Shown here: piece after piece, positions 24,811 to 33,917 of the stretch | Position numbering within the stretch: position 1 is the first letter of the stretch | Layout: the number at the start of each line of letters is the position of its first letter | Assembly: GCA_021785655.1 (NCBI GenBank) | Contig: JAJYET010000012.1 | Location: 1 to 56,591 of the forward strand | DNA length: 56,591 bases | Source: a bacterium | Lineage (GTDB): Bacteria; Chloroflexota; Dormibacteria; Aeolococcales; Bog-877 | Direction of reading: 5' to 3' | Made by a program: the position numbers and the translations under genes | Notes under the pieces: model-generated | What the model saw: the letters and a program-made list of their open reading frames with translations, nothing else | What the model was told of the DNA's origin: nothing | The model's database searches: none

Positions 24811-25638
24811 CTAGGCGGGGCTCCCAGGACCGAGCATCGGGGGGACATCCCCGGGGGACCACACGTGCGGGGTGGTGCTGGTCACCACGACCATCCCCAA
24901 CCCCTCCAAGATCGGGCGGCTCTCGGACGACGCGTCGACCTGCAGGTAGGTGTACCCGGCGGCCACCGCCAGCCGCGCCCGCATCGCCACCAGGGCCCGA
25001 TAGATGCCGCGGCGGCGCCATCCCGGCAACGTCGACCCGCCCCAAAGTCCGGCGAACTCGGTCCCCGAGTTCAGCTCCAGCCAGGCGGCGGAGACCACCT
25101 CACCCTCCGCGGCAGCCAAGAGGATCCGCAGCCTATCGGGGTCAGCTCGCTTGCGCGCCAAAAGGTCGTCGGCGAGCCAGCTGCGGTCCTCGCCCCACAC
25201 GGCGGCCTCCAGGGCCGCGATGCGCCGGAGGTCAGGCTCCCCCTCCACCTCGCGCAGCTCAACCCCCTCCGGAGTCGGCGCCCCAGCCACAGCCATCTCC
25301 CCGGCCAGCCCGACGAGCACCGTCTCCTCGTCCTGGGGACGGAATCCGGCCGCGGCGAGCCGGGCCGGCAGGTCCTCCGGCAGGTCGTGGCTCCGAAGTT
25401 TCCACTCCACCGCCTCCCCCCGGGCGGCGAAGAAGTCGCGCTGCCTTCCGATCAGGGCGTCCAGCTCTTCCCCGCTCAGGCCCAGATCCCGGGGCGTGCT
25501 GATGAACCCTTCCTTGCGCCCCACGACCCGTACGATCGGACCGTCCGCCTCGGCCCGCACTCCTGGCGGCAGCCCCGCGTGTTCCATGGGCCGGACCTGC
25601 AGGTCGTAGGCCGCCAGCAGCCGGCCCGGGTCGAGCAC
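24811..25638 (-). CDS. GNAT-family acetyltransferase-like protein
   Basis: 275 residues from the GTG at 25638; TAGACT (25650..25645) lies six bases upstream, so the start is well fixed and leaderless. The C-terminal half is a GNAT domain: VVSAAWLELNSGTEFAGLWGG, GWRRRGIYRALVAMRARLA (acetyl-CoA loop) and GYTYLQVDASSESRPILEGLG. The N-terminal 110 residues are a family-specific extension. Acceptor unknown. Divergent from the membrane protein at 25841. Confidence 0.85.
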   Translation of the reverse strand: MLDPGRLLAAYDLQVRPMEHAGLPPGVRAEADGPIVRVVGRKEGFISTPRDLGLSGEELDALIGRQRDFFAARGEAVEWKLRSHDLPEDLPARLAAAGFRPQDEETVLVGLAGEMAVAGAPTPEGVELREVEGEPDLRRIAALEAAVWGEDRSWLADDLLARKRADPDRLRILLAAAEGEVVSAAWLELNSGTEFAGLWGGSTLPGWRRRGIYRALVAMRARLAVAAGYTYLQVDASSESRPILEGLGMVVVTSTTPHVWSPGDVPPMLGPGSPA

Positions 25639-25840
25639 CCGGGCAGTCTAGCCAGTCGGCCTGGTCGGGGCTCCGCCCCGGGCCATGCGCGCGACCGGCA
25701 TGCCGGGCTCCGCAGTCGCCGGGAGGGGCCGTTTCCCGGCCAGGTTCCGGCGGGGAGGCCGTTCCTCGGGGTGACCGATCCGCAGGCCTGCGGCGGTGCG
25801 CGCACATCGGCCCCCGTCGAGGTGCGATCCTTTATCTCCC

Positions 25841-26659
25841 ATGCGCAACCCCGGCAGCCGCGAGCTGCGCCGCCGCCAAGCCCGGCTGGAGACCCAGCAG
25901 CGCACCATGGTGCGCGAGCGGGCCCAGGTGCCCAAGCGCAGCGAGGTGATGCAGCGGGGGGGGATGCTGGAGGGTTTCGCCCCGTCCCTCGTCACCCGGG
26001 TGGCCCTCCTGTCGCTCCTGCTGAGCGTGGTTCTGATCGCCCTGGCGGTGCTGGGGCTCCTCGTTGAGCTGGGGCAGAAGGACCTCTTCCTGGGCGTGGT
26101 GGTGGTGGTGGTGGCGGTCCTCATCTCCGGCGTCACCATGTCGGTCACGGCGCCGGCCTGGCTCACGGCGAGGGGAGACCGCAAGGCTCAGGCCCGGAGC
26201 ATCCAGGGGCAGCTGGTGGGTGCCAGCCGGATCTCGCCCACCCCCACGCTGGCCACCCTGGCCATCAACGTCGGCCGCAACGTCGAGCAGTTCCGGGTCA
26301 GGCCCGAGTTCTTTGAGCGGGTGAAGTCGGGGGCCACCGTGGTGGGGATCACCGTCACCCCGGGGCTGAACTACGTGCAGAGCCTCACCGTGATCCGCCG
26401 CGACCGGCTGGCCGTGATGAAGGAGCCCCCGGTCTCAAGGGCCATGAAGGTGGCGGTCTGGCTTCCCCTCATCTCCCTGGGGTCCCTGTCGCTGGGGATG
26501 GCCCTCGGCTGTCTCATCGGCGCCCTGCTCCCGCTCGGCAGCGGAGCCGCCCATCCTATGGTGACCCTGCTTCTGGCGGCGGTCCTGGCCGGTGGCGTGG
26601 CCCTCTTCACCAGGTGGTACGGGAACCGTCTCGCTGGTCAGCTGGGCGCGGACCTCTGA
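25841..26659 (+). CDS. Hypothetical four-helix membrane protein
   Basis: 272 residues from ATG 25841. A basic N-terminal tail (SRELRRRQARLETQQRTMVR) precedes two hydrophobic helices near residues 50-105; a soluble loop of about 100 residues and two more C-terminal helices follow. No known domain recognised. It immediately precedes the rpsF operon but a separate promoter lies between. Confidence 0.65.
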   Translation: MRNPGSRELRRRQARLETQQRTMVRERAQVPKRSEVMQRGGMLEGFAPSLVTRVALLSLLLSVVLIALAVLGLLVELGQKDLFLGVVVVVVAVLISGVTMSVTAPAWLTARGDRKAQARSIQGQLVGASRISPTPTLATLAINVGRNVEQFRVRPEFFERVKSGATVVGITVTPGLNYVQSLTVIRRDRLAVMKEPPVSRAMKVAVWLPLISLGSLSLGMALGCLIGALLPLGSGAAHPMVTLLLAAVLAGGVALFTRWYGNRLAGQLGADL

Positions 26660-26740
26660 TCTCCAGCCTGCGCTCTCCGGCTCCGCCGCCCCGCGAGCGC
26701 TGAGGAGGTGGCCGGGACCGGGCCCCCAGTCGAGCTCTGT

Positions 26741-26746
26741 TAAGAT
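26741..26746 (+). promoter_or_regulatory. Probable -10 box of the rpsF operon
   Basis: TAAGAT at 26741-26746 gives a leader of about 57 nt before rpsF. The leader contains CCGG repeats able to pair around TCCCCAG, which might be an S6:S18 autoregulatory site; no -35 is obvious. Confidence 0.4.
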
Positions 26747-26809
26747 CGCCAGGTCACCTGCACCCGGTCCCCAGCCGGCTGCATCTCCACAGGATCTGGG
26801 AGGCGCCTC

Positions 26810-27307
26810 TTGCTGCGCGAGTACGAGCTTTTCTACATCATCCGGCCCGACCTGGACGACGAGCAGGTCAGGACCACCATGGACGAGATCGCTGAGGTGG
26901 TCGCGGCCGATGGTGGCGCGGTCGCCAAGTCCTCGCTGTGGGGACGGCGTCGGCTGGCCTACCAGATCGCCGGCTTCACCGACGGGTACTACGTCCTGAA
27001 GGAGATCAGTCTTCCCGGGGAGAACCTCCGCGAGTTGGAACGGCAGCTCCGCCTCGACGAGAGGGTCATTCGCAGCCTGATCACCCTGAGCCAGGTCTAC
27101 TACCTCCCGGAGGACGAGGACCGCCGGGGCCGGCCCCGGACGCGCCCCCGCCGGGCGGAGGCCGGCGTCCCCGGGGACGACCAGGTGGCGGACGAAGGCG
27201 TCGAGGGGCCGGAGGAAGAGGCCCCCGATGAGCTGGACGAGACGGTGGACGCCGACCTGGCCGTGGAGCCGGGCCAAGCGGTCGAGCCGGACGAGGGGGA
27301 GGAGTAG
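26810..27307 (+). CDS. rpsF: 30S ribosomal protein bS6 with acidic tail
   Basis: 165 residues from a TTG with GGGAGG just upstream. Residues 1-98 are the S6 fold (LREYELFYIIRPDLDDEQV, GRRRLAYQIAGFTDGYYVL, RVIRSLITL). The remaining 65 residues are an Arg-rich then Glu/Asp-rich tail not needed for ribosome binding. S6 pairs with S18 on the 30S platform. First gene of rpsF-ssb-rpsR. Confidence 0.95.
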   Translation: MLREYELFYIIRPDLDDEQVRTTMDEIAEVVAADGGAVAKSSLWGRRRLAYQIAGFTDGYYVLKEISLPGENLRELERQLRLDERVIRSLITLSQVYYLPEDEDRRGRPRTRPRRAEAGVPGDDQVADEGVEGPEEEAPDELDETVDADLAVEPGQAVEPDEGEE

Positions 27308-27309
27308 CG

Positions 27310-27783
27310 ATGGCGGGTTCGCTCAACCGGGTGATGCTGATCGGCCGCTGCACCGCCGACCCGGAGATGCGCTACCTCCCGAGCGGCCTTCCCGTGACCC
27401 AGCTGCGAATCGCCACCAACCGGTACGGCACCTCCCAGGAAGGGGAGCGCCGAGAGTTCACCGACTACCACGATGTGGTGGTCTGGAACATGGGGCAGCG
27501 CAAGCTGGCGGAGCTGGCCGGCCAGTACCTGCGCAAGGGCAGCCTGGTGTACATCGAGGGGCGGCTGCAGACCAGGTCCTGGGAGGGCCAGGACGGCCAG
27601 AAGCGCTATCGGACCGAGGTCAACGCCAGTGACATCCAGTTCCTGGACTCCAGGTCCGCCGAGGGGCAGGAGGGGTCCCCTCGGGTGGCCCCGTTCCCCG
27701 GCCCCACGGCGAGTGCCCCGTCGGCTCCGGAGCCGGCCGACATCCCGGACGGGGATATCGATCCTGATGACATCCCCTTCTAG
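27310..27783 (+). CDS. ssb: Single-stranded DNA-binding protein
   Basis: 157 residues, two bases after rpsF. OB fold ([55 protein letters not shown]), a Pro/Ala linker, and the acidic tip DPDDIPF that docks replication and repair partners. Homotetrameric coat protein of single-stranded DNA. Confidence 0.96.
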   Translation: MAGSLNRVMLIGRCTADPEMRYLPSGLPVTQLRIATNRYGTSQEGERREFTDYHDVVVWNMGQRKLAELAGQYLRKGSLVYIEGRLQTRSWEGQDGQKRYRTEVNASDIQFLDSRSAEGQEGSPRVAPFPGPTASAPSAPEPADIPDGDIDPDDIPF

Positions 27784-27824
27784 CCCGCTGGCCGCCGAGC
27801 CGCGGCAACCGTAGGAGACCCAGC

Positions 27825-28058
27825 ATGTCGGATTTCGCCCGCCGCCGCCCCCGAAAGGTATGCAACTTCTGCCTGGAGCGGATCGTCAACGTCGACCACA
27901 AGGAGGTGGCCCGCCTCCGCCGCTACATCAGTGAGCGGGGCAAGATCCTCCCCCGCCGGGTGACCGGCACCTGCGCCCTGCACCAGCGCCGTCTCACCGT
28001 CGCTCTGAAGCGCGCTCGGCACATGGCTCTCCTGCCGTTCTCCAGCGACCAGCACTGA
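27825..28058 (+). CDS. rpsR: 30S ribosomal protein bS18
   Basis: 77 residues. [40 protein letters not shown] and [20 protein letters not shown] define S18. CNFC together with the later Cys and His form the zinc-binding (C+) version. In most bacteria rplI follows; here a glucokinase follows instead. Confidence 0.96.
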   Translation: MSDFARRRPRKVCNFCLERIVNVDHKEVARLRRYISERGKILPRRVTGTCALHQRRLTVALKRARHMALLPFSSDQH

Positions 28059-28069
28059 GGTCTGAGGGG

Positions 28070-28885
28070 GTGGCCGGCCGGACACCGGGGACCAGGGCGA
28101 AAGCCGGGGAGGCCGCGACCCCGGGCAAGCCCGTCACCCTGGCGCTGGACGTCGGGGGGACCGGGATCAAGGGGGATGCGCTGGACCGGCTGGGCAAGGC
28201 GCTGGCGGATCGGGTCCGCGTCCCCACCCCCTACCCCCTCACGCCGGAGAAGCTCCTGGACATCTTCCGGCAGATCGCCTCCCAGCTTCCGCCGGTCGAC
28301 CGGGTGGCGGTGGGTTTCCCCGGGGTCGTCCGGAAGGGCAAGGTGCTCAGCGCCCCCCACTTCGTGCGCCCCAAGGGCGACGACAGCCCCATCGACCCCG
28401 AGCTGGAGCGCAGCTGGGTGGGCTTCGACCTGGCCCAAGAGACCGCGGAAGCGCTTGGCCACGAGACCCGGGTGGGCAACGACGCAGACGTCCAGGGGCT
28501 GGCCGTGGTCGCCGGCAAGGGGCTGGAGGTGGTGCTCACCCTGGGCACCGGCCTCGGCAGCGCCGTCTTCCAGGACGGGGTGTTGGGGCCGCACCTGGAG
28601 CTGGCCCATCACCCGCTGCGACGGGGGCTGACCTACAACGAGTACGTTGGCGACGAGGCGCTGCGCAAGCTGGGCAAGCGGCGCTGGAACAAGCGGGTTG
28701 CCAAGATGGTGGACACCGTCCGCCAGCTGCTCTTCTTCGACCACCTCTACATCGGCGGGGGCAACTCGGCCCACGTGAAGGCCGGCCTCGGCGAGGACGT
28801 GACCCTGGTGGACAACCAGGCGGGGATCCTGGGAGGGATCCGGCTCTTCGACCAGCCGCAGGGACCGAGAACTCGCTCCCGGTAA
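28070..28885 (+). CDS. ppgK: Polyphosphate glucokinase (ROK family)
   Basis: 271 residues, GTG start 11 bases after rpsR. Phosphate-1 loop LALDVGGTGIKGDAL, AVGFPGVVRKGKVLSAPHF, catalytic GNDADVQGLA and the adenosine motif LTLGTGLGSAVF, plus the C-terminal LYIGGGNSAHVK. It lacks the HC-type ROK zinc motif, and its length and FPGV region match the actinobacterial polyphosphate/ATP glucokinases. Phosphorylates glucose at C6 using polyphosphate or ATP. Confidence 0.85.
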   Translation: MAGRTPGTRAKAGEAATPGKPVTLALDVGGTGIKGDALDRLGKALADRVRVPTPYPLTPEKLLDIFRQIASQLPPVDRVAVGFPGVVRKGKVLSAPHFVRPKGDDSPIDPELERSWVGFDLAQETAEALGHETRVGNDADVQGLAVVAGKGLEVVLTLGTGLGSAVFQDGVLGPHLELAHHPLRRGLTYNEYVGDEALRKLGKRRWNKRVAKMVDTVRQLLFFDHLYIGGGNSAHVKAGLGEDVTLVDNQAGILGGIRLFDQPQGPRTRSR

Positions 28886-28970
28886 ACTTGGCCAGGGAGG
28901 CGGCGGCAGTCCGAGGCTGCCGTCCACCGGAGCTGGAGCCCATCCGCTCCACACCTGGGGGAACTATCGG

Positions 28971-30560
28971 TTGCACGCTCTTCTAGACCGGCGGCCGCGG
29001 GTTCTGGTGGCCGACCCGATCGCGCCCGCCGGCCTGGAGCTCCTGGAGGGCACCGCGGAGGTGGATGTCCGCCTCAAGCTCGCGGAGCCGGAGCTGGTGG
29101 ACCTGATCCCCTCGTATGCGGCGCTCCTGGTCCGCAGCGAGACGCGGGTGACCGCGGCGGTGATCGAGGCCGGCATCGGGCTGCGGGTGATCGGCCGCGC
29201 CGGGGTGGGGGTGGACAACATCGACGTCGAGGCCGCCACCCGCCGGGGCATCCTGGTGGTCAACGCGCCCACCGGCAACACCGTGGCCGCCGCGGAGCAC
29301 ACCCTCGCCCTGATGCTGGCCCTGGCCCGAAACATCCCCCAGGGCGACTCCTCCCTGCGCCAGGGCCGGTGGGAGCGATCCCGGCTGGTCGGCACCGAGC
29401 TGCACGGAAAGACCCTTCTGGTGGTGGGGCTGGGGAAGATCGGAGCGGAGCTGGCCAAGATGGTCATGGGGCTGCAGATGCAGGTTCTGGCCTTCGATCC
29501 GCTGGTGGCCCCAGACCGGGCCCACCAGCTCGGCGTCGAGCTGGTGACCCTGGATGAGGGGCTGGGGCGGGCCGACTTCGTCACCGTGCACACCCCTCTC
29601 ACCGACGCCACCCGGGGGCTGATCGGCGCCAGAGAGCTCGCCCTGCTGCCCCGGGGCTCGAGGGTGCTCAATGTGGGGCGGGGCGGGATCGTGGACGAGG
29701 GGGCGGTGGCTGCGGCGGTGGCCTCCGGCCGCCTGGCCGGCGCGGCCTTCGACGTCTTCGCCAAGGAGCCGCCGCCGCCTGACCATCCTCTGCTTCAGGA
29801 CCCAAGGATCCTGGTCACCCCGCATCTGGGCGCCTCCACCGTCGAGGCCCAGCTCTCGGTGGCCACGGACGTGGCGGCCCAGGTGCGCGACGTCCTGGAG
29901 GGGCGCCCCGCCCGCTGGGCGGTGAACGCGCCCCCCGTCTCCCCCGAGGAGGCGGCGGTCGTAGTCCCCTATCAGGACCTCGCGTGGCGCCTGGGCAGCC
30001 TCTGGGCCCAGCTCGGGGGGGGGAAGGTGCGGGCCGTGGAGCTGGAGTACCGCGGGGAGGTCGCCCGCGTCCAGCCGGCCGCCATCACCGCCTCCGCCCT
30101 TGGAGGGCTCCTGCGCCACTTCAGCCACGACCCGGTGACCCCGGTCAACGCGCAGGCGATCGCCGCCGGGCACGGGATCGCGGTGCGGGAGCGGCGCGTC
30201 CAGGATTCCGGGGCCCCCTCTCTCGTGCTGCGGGTGGACGGGGATGGGGCGGGGGAGATCGAGGGAGCCGTGGTTCTGGGGGAGCCGCGGGTCATCCGGC
30301 TCGAGGGCCTCCCGGTCGACCTGGTGCCCAAGGGGCGGCTGCTGGTCCTGCGTCACCTGGACCGCCCCGGGCTGATCGGCGACCTGGGGCGGCTGCTGGG
30401 AGAGGCCAACGTGAACATCGGGGAGATGCGGGTGGGCCGCGACTCCCCGCGCGGACGGGCGGTGACCGCCCTCAGCCTCGACGACCCGGTGCCCGACGAG
30501 GTGGCCTCCCGCCTCAGAGCCATCCCCGGAGTGGAGTCGGCGCGGCTGGTGGAGCTCTAG
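28971..30560 (+). CDS. serA: D-3-phosphoglycerate dehydrogenase
   Basis: 529 residues from a TTG at 28971. First step of serine synthesis. NAD fold GLGKIGAELAKMVMGL, substrate and catalytic regions GRAGVGVDNIDVEAATRRGI, RGGIVDEGAVAAAVASG, and TPHLGASTVEAQ. After about residue 315 comes the intervening domain typical of long SerA proteins, and the last 75 residues are an ACT domain (LRHLDRPGLIGDLGRLLGEANVNI) for serine feedback. TAAACT at 28882-28887 may be its -10; the leader holds a CGGCAG/CTGCCG hairpin. Confidence 0.95.
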   Translation: MHALLDRRPRVLVADPIAPAGLELLEGTAEVDVRLKLAEPELVDLIPSYAALLVRSETRVTAAVIEAGIGLRVIGRAGVGVDNIDVEAATRRGILVVNAPTGNTVAAAEHTLALMLALARNIPQGDSSLRQGRWERSRLVGTELHGKTLLVVGLGKIGAELAKMVMGLQMQVLAFDPLVAPDRAHQLGVELVTLDEGLGRADFVTVHTPLTDATRGLIGARELALLPRGSRVLNVGRGGIVDEGAVAAAVASGRLAGAAFDVFAKEPPPPDHPLLQDPRILVTPHLGASTVEAQLSVATDVAAQVRDVLEGRPARWAVNAPPVSPEEAAVVVPYQDLAWRLGSLWAQLGGGKVRAVELEYRGEVARVQPAAITASALGGLLRHFSHDPVTPVNAQAIAAGHGIAVRERRVQDSGAPSLVLRVDGDGAGEIEGAVVLGEPRVIRLEGLPVDLVPKGRLLVLRHLDRPGLIGDLGRLLGEANVNIGEMRVGRDSPRGRAVTALSLDDPVPDEVASRLRAIPGVESARLVEL

Positions 30561-30567
30561 CCCCAAG

Positions 30568-31830
30568 TTGCCCACGGTCAGTCCCTTCCCAGCCCTTCGG
30601 TACGACCCCAGGCGCATCGAGCTGGCCGCGGTGCTGGCGCCGCCCTACGACGTCATCGGCCCCGAGCTGCAGGAGCGGCTGTACTCTCGGGCCCTCCAGA
30701 ACATGGTCCGGGTGGAGCTGGGCAAGGACTACCCGGACGACCTGCCCGGGGAGCGCGACCGCTACACGAGGGCCCGTGACCATCTGCGCACCTGGCGCGA
30801 GCAGGGCTTCCTCCTGCGGGAGGGGTCGCCTGCGATCTACGTCCACGAGCACCTCTACCCGGATCCCCAGGGCGGCGGGGCCCACCGACGGCTTGGGGTG
30901 TTCGTGGCCGTGCAGCCGGCCGCCCACGAACGCCGGCTGATACTGCGCCACGAGCTGACCTTGGACGGGCCCAAGGAGGACCGCCTGCGTCTGCTTCGCG
31001 CCACCGGGGTCCAGGCCTCGCCGCTGCTCCTCCTCCACGATGGGCCGGTCGACGTGGGCGCCGCGCTCGAGGCCGCGACGGACCGGCCGCCGGGGGCAGA
31101 GGCGGAGCTGCGGGGCGAGTATGGCCGGGAGCATCACCGCCTCTGGCCGGTCACCGATCCCGACCTCGTCGGGCCCATCTGCGATGCGCTGTCCGCTGGC
31201 CGGATGTTCATCGCCGACGGCCATCACCGCTACGAGACGGCCCTTGCCCTCCGGCTCCCCTGGGCCCTGGCCCTGGTGACCCCGCTGCGTTCGGTCGACC
31301 ACGTGATCCTGGCCACTCACCGAGTGCTGGACCAGAGCCCGCTGGCTGCCGACCAGGTGCTCACCGCCCTCTCCGGCTCCGGCTGGGAGGTGGCCACGTG
31401 GGATGACGTCCAGAGCGCCCAGCTCCGGGCGAGGGAGCTCGGCCCCGACCACCACGCCCTGGTGGTGCTGGACTCCGAGGCCGTGGGTACCGCCTCGCGC
31501 CGGCGCCAGGAATCTGAGCATGGGGCGGCGCAGCTGGACGTGTCCGTCCTCAACCGGGAGGTCCTGGAGACCATCCTGGGGATAGGTCCCGAGGCGGCCG
31601 CGGCGGGGAGGGTGCGCCACACCCGGGACCCCGAGGAGGCGATCGCGGCTGGCCGCCGCCGCGGGAGCCTCTCCTTCCTCCTCAACCCCACCCCTCTGCA
31701 GGCCGTGGTGGACGCCTCGCTGGCCGGGGAGGTCCTCCCCCAGAAGTCCACCTACTTCTACCCCAAGGTCCCCAGTGGTCTGGTGCTGATGGAGACGGAG
31801 ATGGTGGGGCCGGGCTCCCCCCGGAAGTAG
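30568..31830 (+). CDS. DUF1015-family protein
   Basis: 420 residues, TTG start seven bases after serA. The family signature is clear: VLAPPYDVIGPELQERLYSR near the N-terminus, FIADGHHRYETAL in the middle, and LPQKSTYFYPKVPSGLVLM at the end. Biochemical role unknown; the gene often travels with serA, suggesting a link with serine or phosphate-ester metabolism. Translationally coupled to serA by proximity. Confidence 0.9.
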   Translation: MPTVSPFPALRYDPRRIELAAVLAPPYDVIGPELQERLYSRALQNMVRVELGKDYPDDLPGERDRYTRARDHLRTWREQGFLLREGSPAIYVHEHLYPDPQGGGAHRRLGVFVAVQPAAHERRLILRHELTLDGPKEDRLRLLRATGVQASPLLLLHDGPVDVGAALEAATDRPPGAEAELRGEYGREHHRLWPVTDPDLVGPICDALSAGRMFIADGHHRYETALALRLPWALALVTPLRSVDHVILATHRVLDQSPLAADQVLTALSGSGWEVATWDDVQSAQLRARELGPDHHALVVLDSEAVGTASRRRQESEHGAAQLDVSVLNREVLETILGIGPEAAAAGRVRHTRDPEEAIAAGRRRGSLSFLLNPTPLQAVVDASLAGEVLPQKSTYFYPKVPSGLVLMETEMVGPGSPRK

Positions 31831-31962
31831 GGGCGCCCGCCGCCACCGATCGGGGCGGAGCATGGATCCCGGCCACGGCCCGAGGGCAAGACCGCCCGCC
31901 CCTGTTCCGCGCCCCAGCGCTACCCGGCACCCTCGCCCTCCGACTGGCCCGGTCGGCATTAC

Positions 31963-31984
31963 GATAATATGTGTGCATATGATC
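31963..31984 (+). promoter_or_regulatory. Palindromic operator upstream of the SRPBCC/MarR unit
   Basis: A 22-base imperfect palindrome: GATAATATG on the left and CATATGATC on the right, four bases apart, with ATATG/CATAT as the core. It lies 27 bases before the SRPBCC start, in an AT-rich patch of otherwise GC-rich DNA, and includes GATAAT, a likely -10. MarR proteins bind sites of this size and symmetry, so the downstream MarR gene is the obvious ligand. Confidence 0.6.
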
Positions 31985-32011
31985 GGCGCGCCTGGTACTT
32001 GAGGGAAGTCA

Positions 32012-32437
32012 ATGTGGACCTATGAGCACTGCCTGGAGACGACGGCGACGCCCCAGCGGCTGTGGCAGCTGTACAGCGACGTTCGCACCTGGCCGAGCTG
32101 GGACCGGGCCAATGAGTACACGACCCTCGACGGCCCATTTCGGGCTGGGTCAAGCGGATCGATGAAGTTCACCGGCCAGGACCCGATGCCGTTCACCCTG
32201 GTCGCGGTCGACCCGGGCCATTCCTTCGCCGACGAGACCGACCTGGGGGACATCGTGATCCGCTTCGAACACCGCCTCGAAGCCGGTGCGGGGAGGACCA
32301 CCATCACCACCCGGGTCACGATCAGCGGGCCGGCGGCGGACACGCTGGGACCAGAGTTGGGTCCCCAGATAACCGCCGACATCCCAGCCCAGCTCGCGGC
32401 GATCGCCGGCCTGGCCCTCTCCGGCGCCGACCGATGA
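32012..32437 (+). CDS. SRPBCC-family protein
   Basis: 141 residues with the polyketide-cyclase/START layout: TTATPQRLWQLYSDVRTWPS, WDRANEYTTLDGPFRAGSSG, FTLVAVDPGHSFADET and RFEHRLEAGAGRTTITTRVT, then a C-terminal helix. Likely binds a hydrophobic ligand or acts in detoxification. Its stop overlaps the MarR start as ATGA, forming a two-gene unit under the palindrome. Confidence 0.85.
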   Translation: MWTYEHCLETTATPQRLWQLYSDVRTWPSWDRANEYTTLDGPFRAGSSGSMKFTGQDPMPFTLVAVDPGHSFADETDLGDIVIRFEHRLEAGAGRTTITTRVTISGPAADTLGPELGPQITADIPAQLAAIAGLALSGADR

Positions 32438-32892
32438 GCAGCCGCTACCAGGATGCCCTGGAGAGCCCGGGCCTTCTCCTCTGGCTGGCCACCCTGCGCT
32501 GGCAGCGGCTCATGCGCTCCACGCTGAGGCCGCATGGCCTGACCCACGTGCAGTTCGTGACCCTGGCCTCGCTTTGGTGGCTCACCGAGCACGGGGCGAG
32601 ACCGAGCCAGCGGGAACTGGCCGATCATGCCGGCACCGACCTCACCATGACCGGACAGGTGCTGCTGGCACTGGAGCGCCGGGGCCTTGCGGTGCGAGAG
32701 CCGGATTCCCAAGACGCCCGGATACGGCACCCTGGCCTCACCGAGCGGGGGCGGCAGGTGCTCCTCCGGGCGCTGCCGGAGGTTGAGGAGGCGGACTCAC
32801 TCTTCTTGGAGCCGGTGAGCGACCGGGCCGGCCTGACCCAGGGTCTGCGGGAGCTCACCTCGAAGGGCCGCCGGCCCGGTGTCCCAGGTTAG
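32434..32892 (+). CDS. MarR-family transcriptional regulator
   Basis: 152 residues. Winged helix: HGLTHVQFVTLASLWWL, PSQRELADHAGTDLTMTGQV, LLALERRGLAVREPDSQDAR, then LTERGRQVLLRALPEVEEAD. Expected to repress its own operon through the palindrome at 31963 until a ligand binds. Confidence 0.88.
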   Translation: MSSRYQDALESPGLLLWLATLRWQRLMRSTLRPHGLTHVQFVTLASLWWLTEHGARPSQRELADHAGTDLTMTGQVLLALERRGLAVREPDSQDARIRHPGLTERGRQVLLRALPEVEEADSLFLEPVSDRAGLTQGLRELTSKGRRPGVPG

Positions 32893-32924
32893 TAGCGGTC
32901 GCGATCGGGTACGCTGATATCGAA

Positions 32925-33257
32925 GTGCCGACCTACGCGTACCGCTGCCCGGCCAACCACGAGTTCGAGGTCATCCAGTCGATCGTGGACGACCCCCTGA
33001 CCGTCTGCCCCAGCTGTGGGGCGGGGGTGCGCCGGGTGGTCTTCCCGGTGGGGATCGTCTTCAAGGGCCAGGGGTTCTACAAGACCGACTCCCGATCCGC
33101 GGGCGCCGGCTCCATCACCTCACCCAAGACCATTGCGCCCGAACCGGCCCAGGCCGCGCCCGCCGCCAAGGCGGAGCCCGCCGCCAAGGCCGACGTCAAC
33201 CCAGCTCCGAGCGGAGCCAGCGCCGGAGCCACCGGCACAGGAGTAAAGAATGGCTGA
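32925..33257 (+). CDS. FmdB-type zinc-ribbon protein
   Basis: 110 residues, GTG start. The N-terminal 45 residues are the FmdB zinc ribbon ([19 protein letters not shown], then [14 protein letters not shown], then [10 protein letters not shown]). The rest is an Ala/Pro-rich disordered tail. The 3' end overlaps the thioredoxin gene by eight bases. TACGCT at 32910-32915 is a likely -10. Confidence 0.88.
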   Translation: MPTYAYRCPANHEFEVIQSIVDDPLTVCPSCGAGVRRVVFPVGIVFKGQGFYKTDSRSAGAGSITSPKTIAPEPAQAAPAAKAEPAAKADVNPAPSGASAGATGTGVKNG

Positions 33258-33573
33258 GCCTCTGAATGTCAGCGACGCGACCTTCGACACCCAGGTGATC
33301 AAGTCCGAGGTGCCCGTGCTGGTCGACTTCTGGGCCGGGTGGTGCCAGCCCTGCCTGATGCTGGCCCCGGTGGTCGAGGAACTGGCCAAGGAGTACGGGC
33401 CCCGGGTCAAGCTGGCCAAGCTGGACGTCGACGCCAACCCCAGCATCGCCGGCCAGTTCGGCGTCATGAGCATCCCCACCCTCATCCTCTTCAAGGGAGG
33501 CCAGGCGGTCCAGCGGCTGGTCGGCTTCCAGCCCAAGTCCTCTCTGAAGGCCAAGCTCGACCCGCTGGTCTGA
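33250..33573 (+). CDS. trxA: Thioredoxin with WCQPC active site
   Basis: 107 residues, complete thioredoxin fold: [60 protein letters not shown] with the cis-proline. The active site is Cys32-Gln-Pro-Cys35 instead of the near-universal Cys-Gly-Pro-Cys, which should shift redox potential or partner choice. Coupled to the FmdB-like zinc ribbon upstream. Confidence 0.93.
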   Translation: MAEPLNVSDATFDTQVIKSEVPVLVDFWAGWCQPCLMLAPVVEELAKEYGPRVKLAKLDVDANPSIAGQFGVMSIPTLILFKGGQAVQRLVGFQPKSSLKAKLDPLV

Positions 33574-33616
33574 GGCGGCCCGGGGCCTGCCCCGGCCCGG
33601 CGGTCCTTCGGTCTCC

Positions 33617-33838
33617 CTAGCGGCTTGACCTCCAGGCCTCGTAGGCGGCCAAGGCGGTGTCGCGACCGCAGCTGCATTCCGGGGTGAGCCCCTGGTCTCC
33701 CCAACGCCCCACCGACTCGTCGTACAGGGGGCCCAGATGGGCGGGGCAGTAGGCGGCGTGGCCAGACGCCGCCAGGGCCTGGTAAAGCCGGTGGGCGATC
33801 TCGTCGGCGCTGAGGCGGGTCTGGGTCTCCGCTTCCAT
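33617..33838 (-). CDS. Small Cys-containing hypothetical protein
   Basis: 73 residues, ATG at 33838 with TAGACT (33850..33845) six bases upstream, a leaderless start. It contains CPAH and CSCG spaced by about 30 residues, a possible zinc site, after a helical N-terminus (SADEIAHRLYQALAASGHAA). No family recognised. Convergent with trxA. Confidence 0.65.
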   Translation of the reverse strand: MEAETQTRLSADEIAHRLYQALAASGHAAYCPAHLGPLYDESVGRWGDQGLTPECSCGRDTALAAYEAWRSSR

Positions 33839-33917
33839 AGCAGAAGTCTAGACGGCCTCCCCCCGGGCCGGGTCGGGCAGTGGGGGCCGGCGCTCGCCAG
33901 CCGGTAGTATCAGGCAG

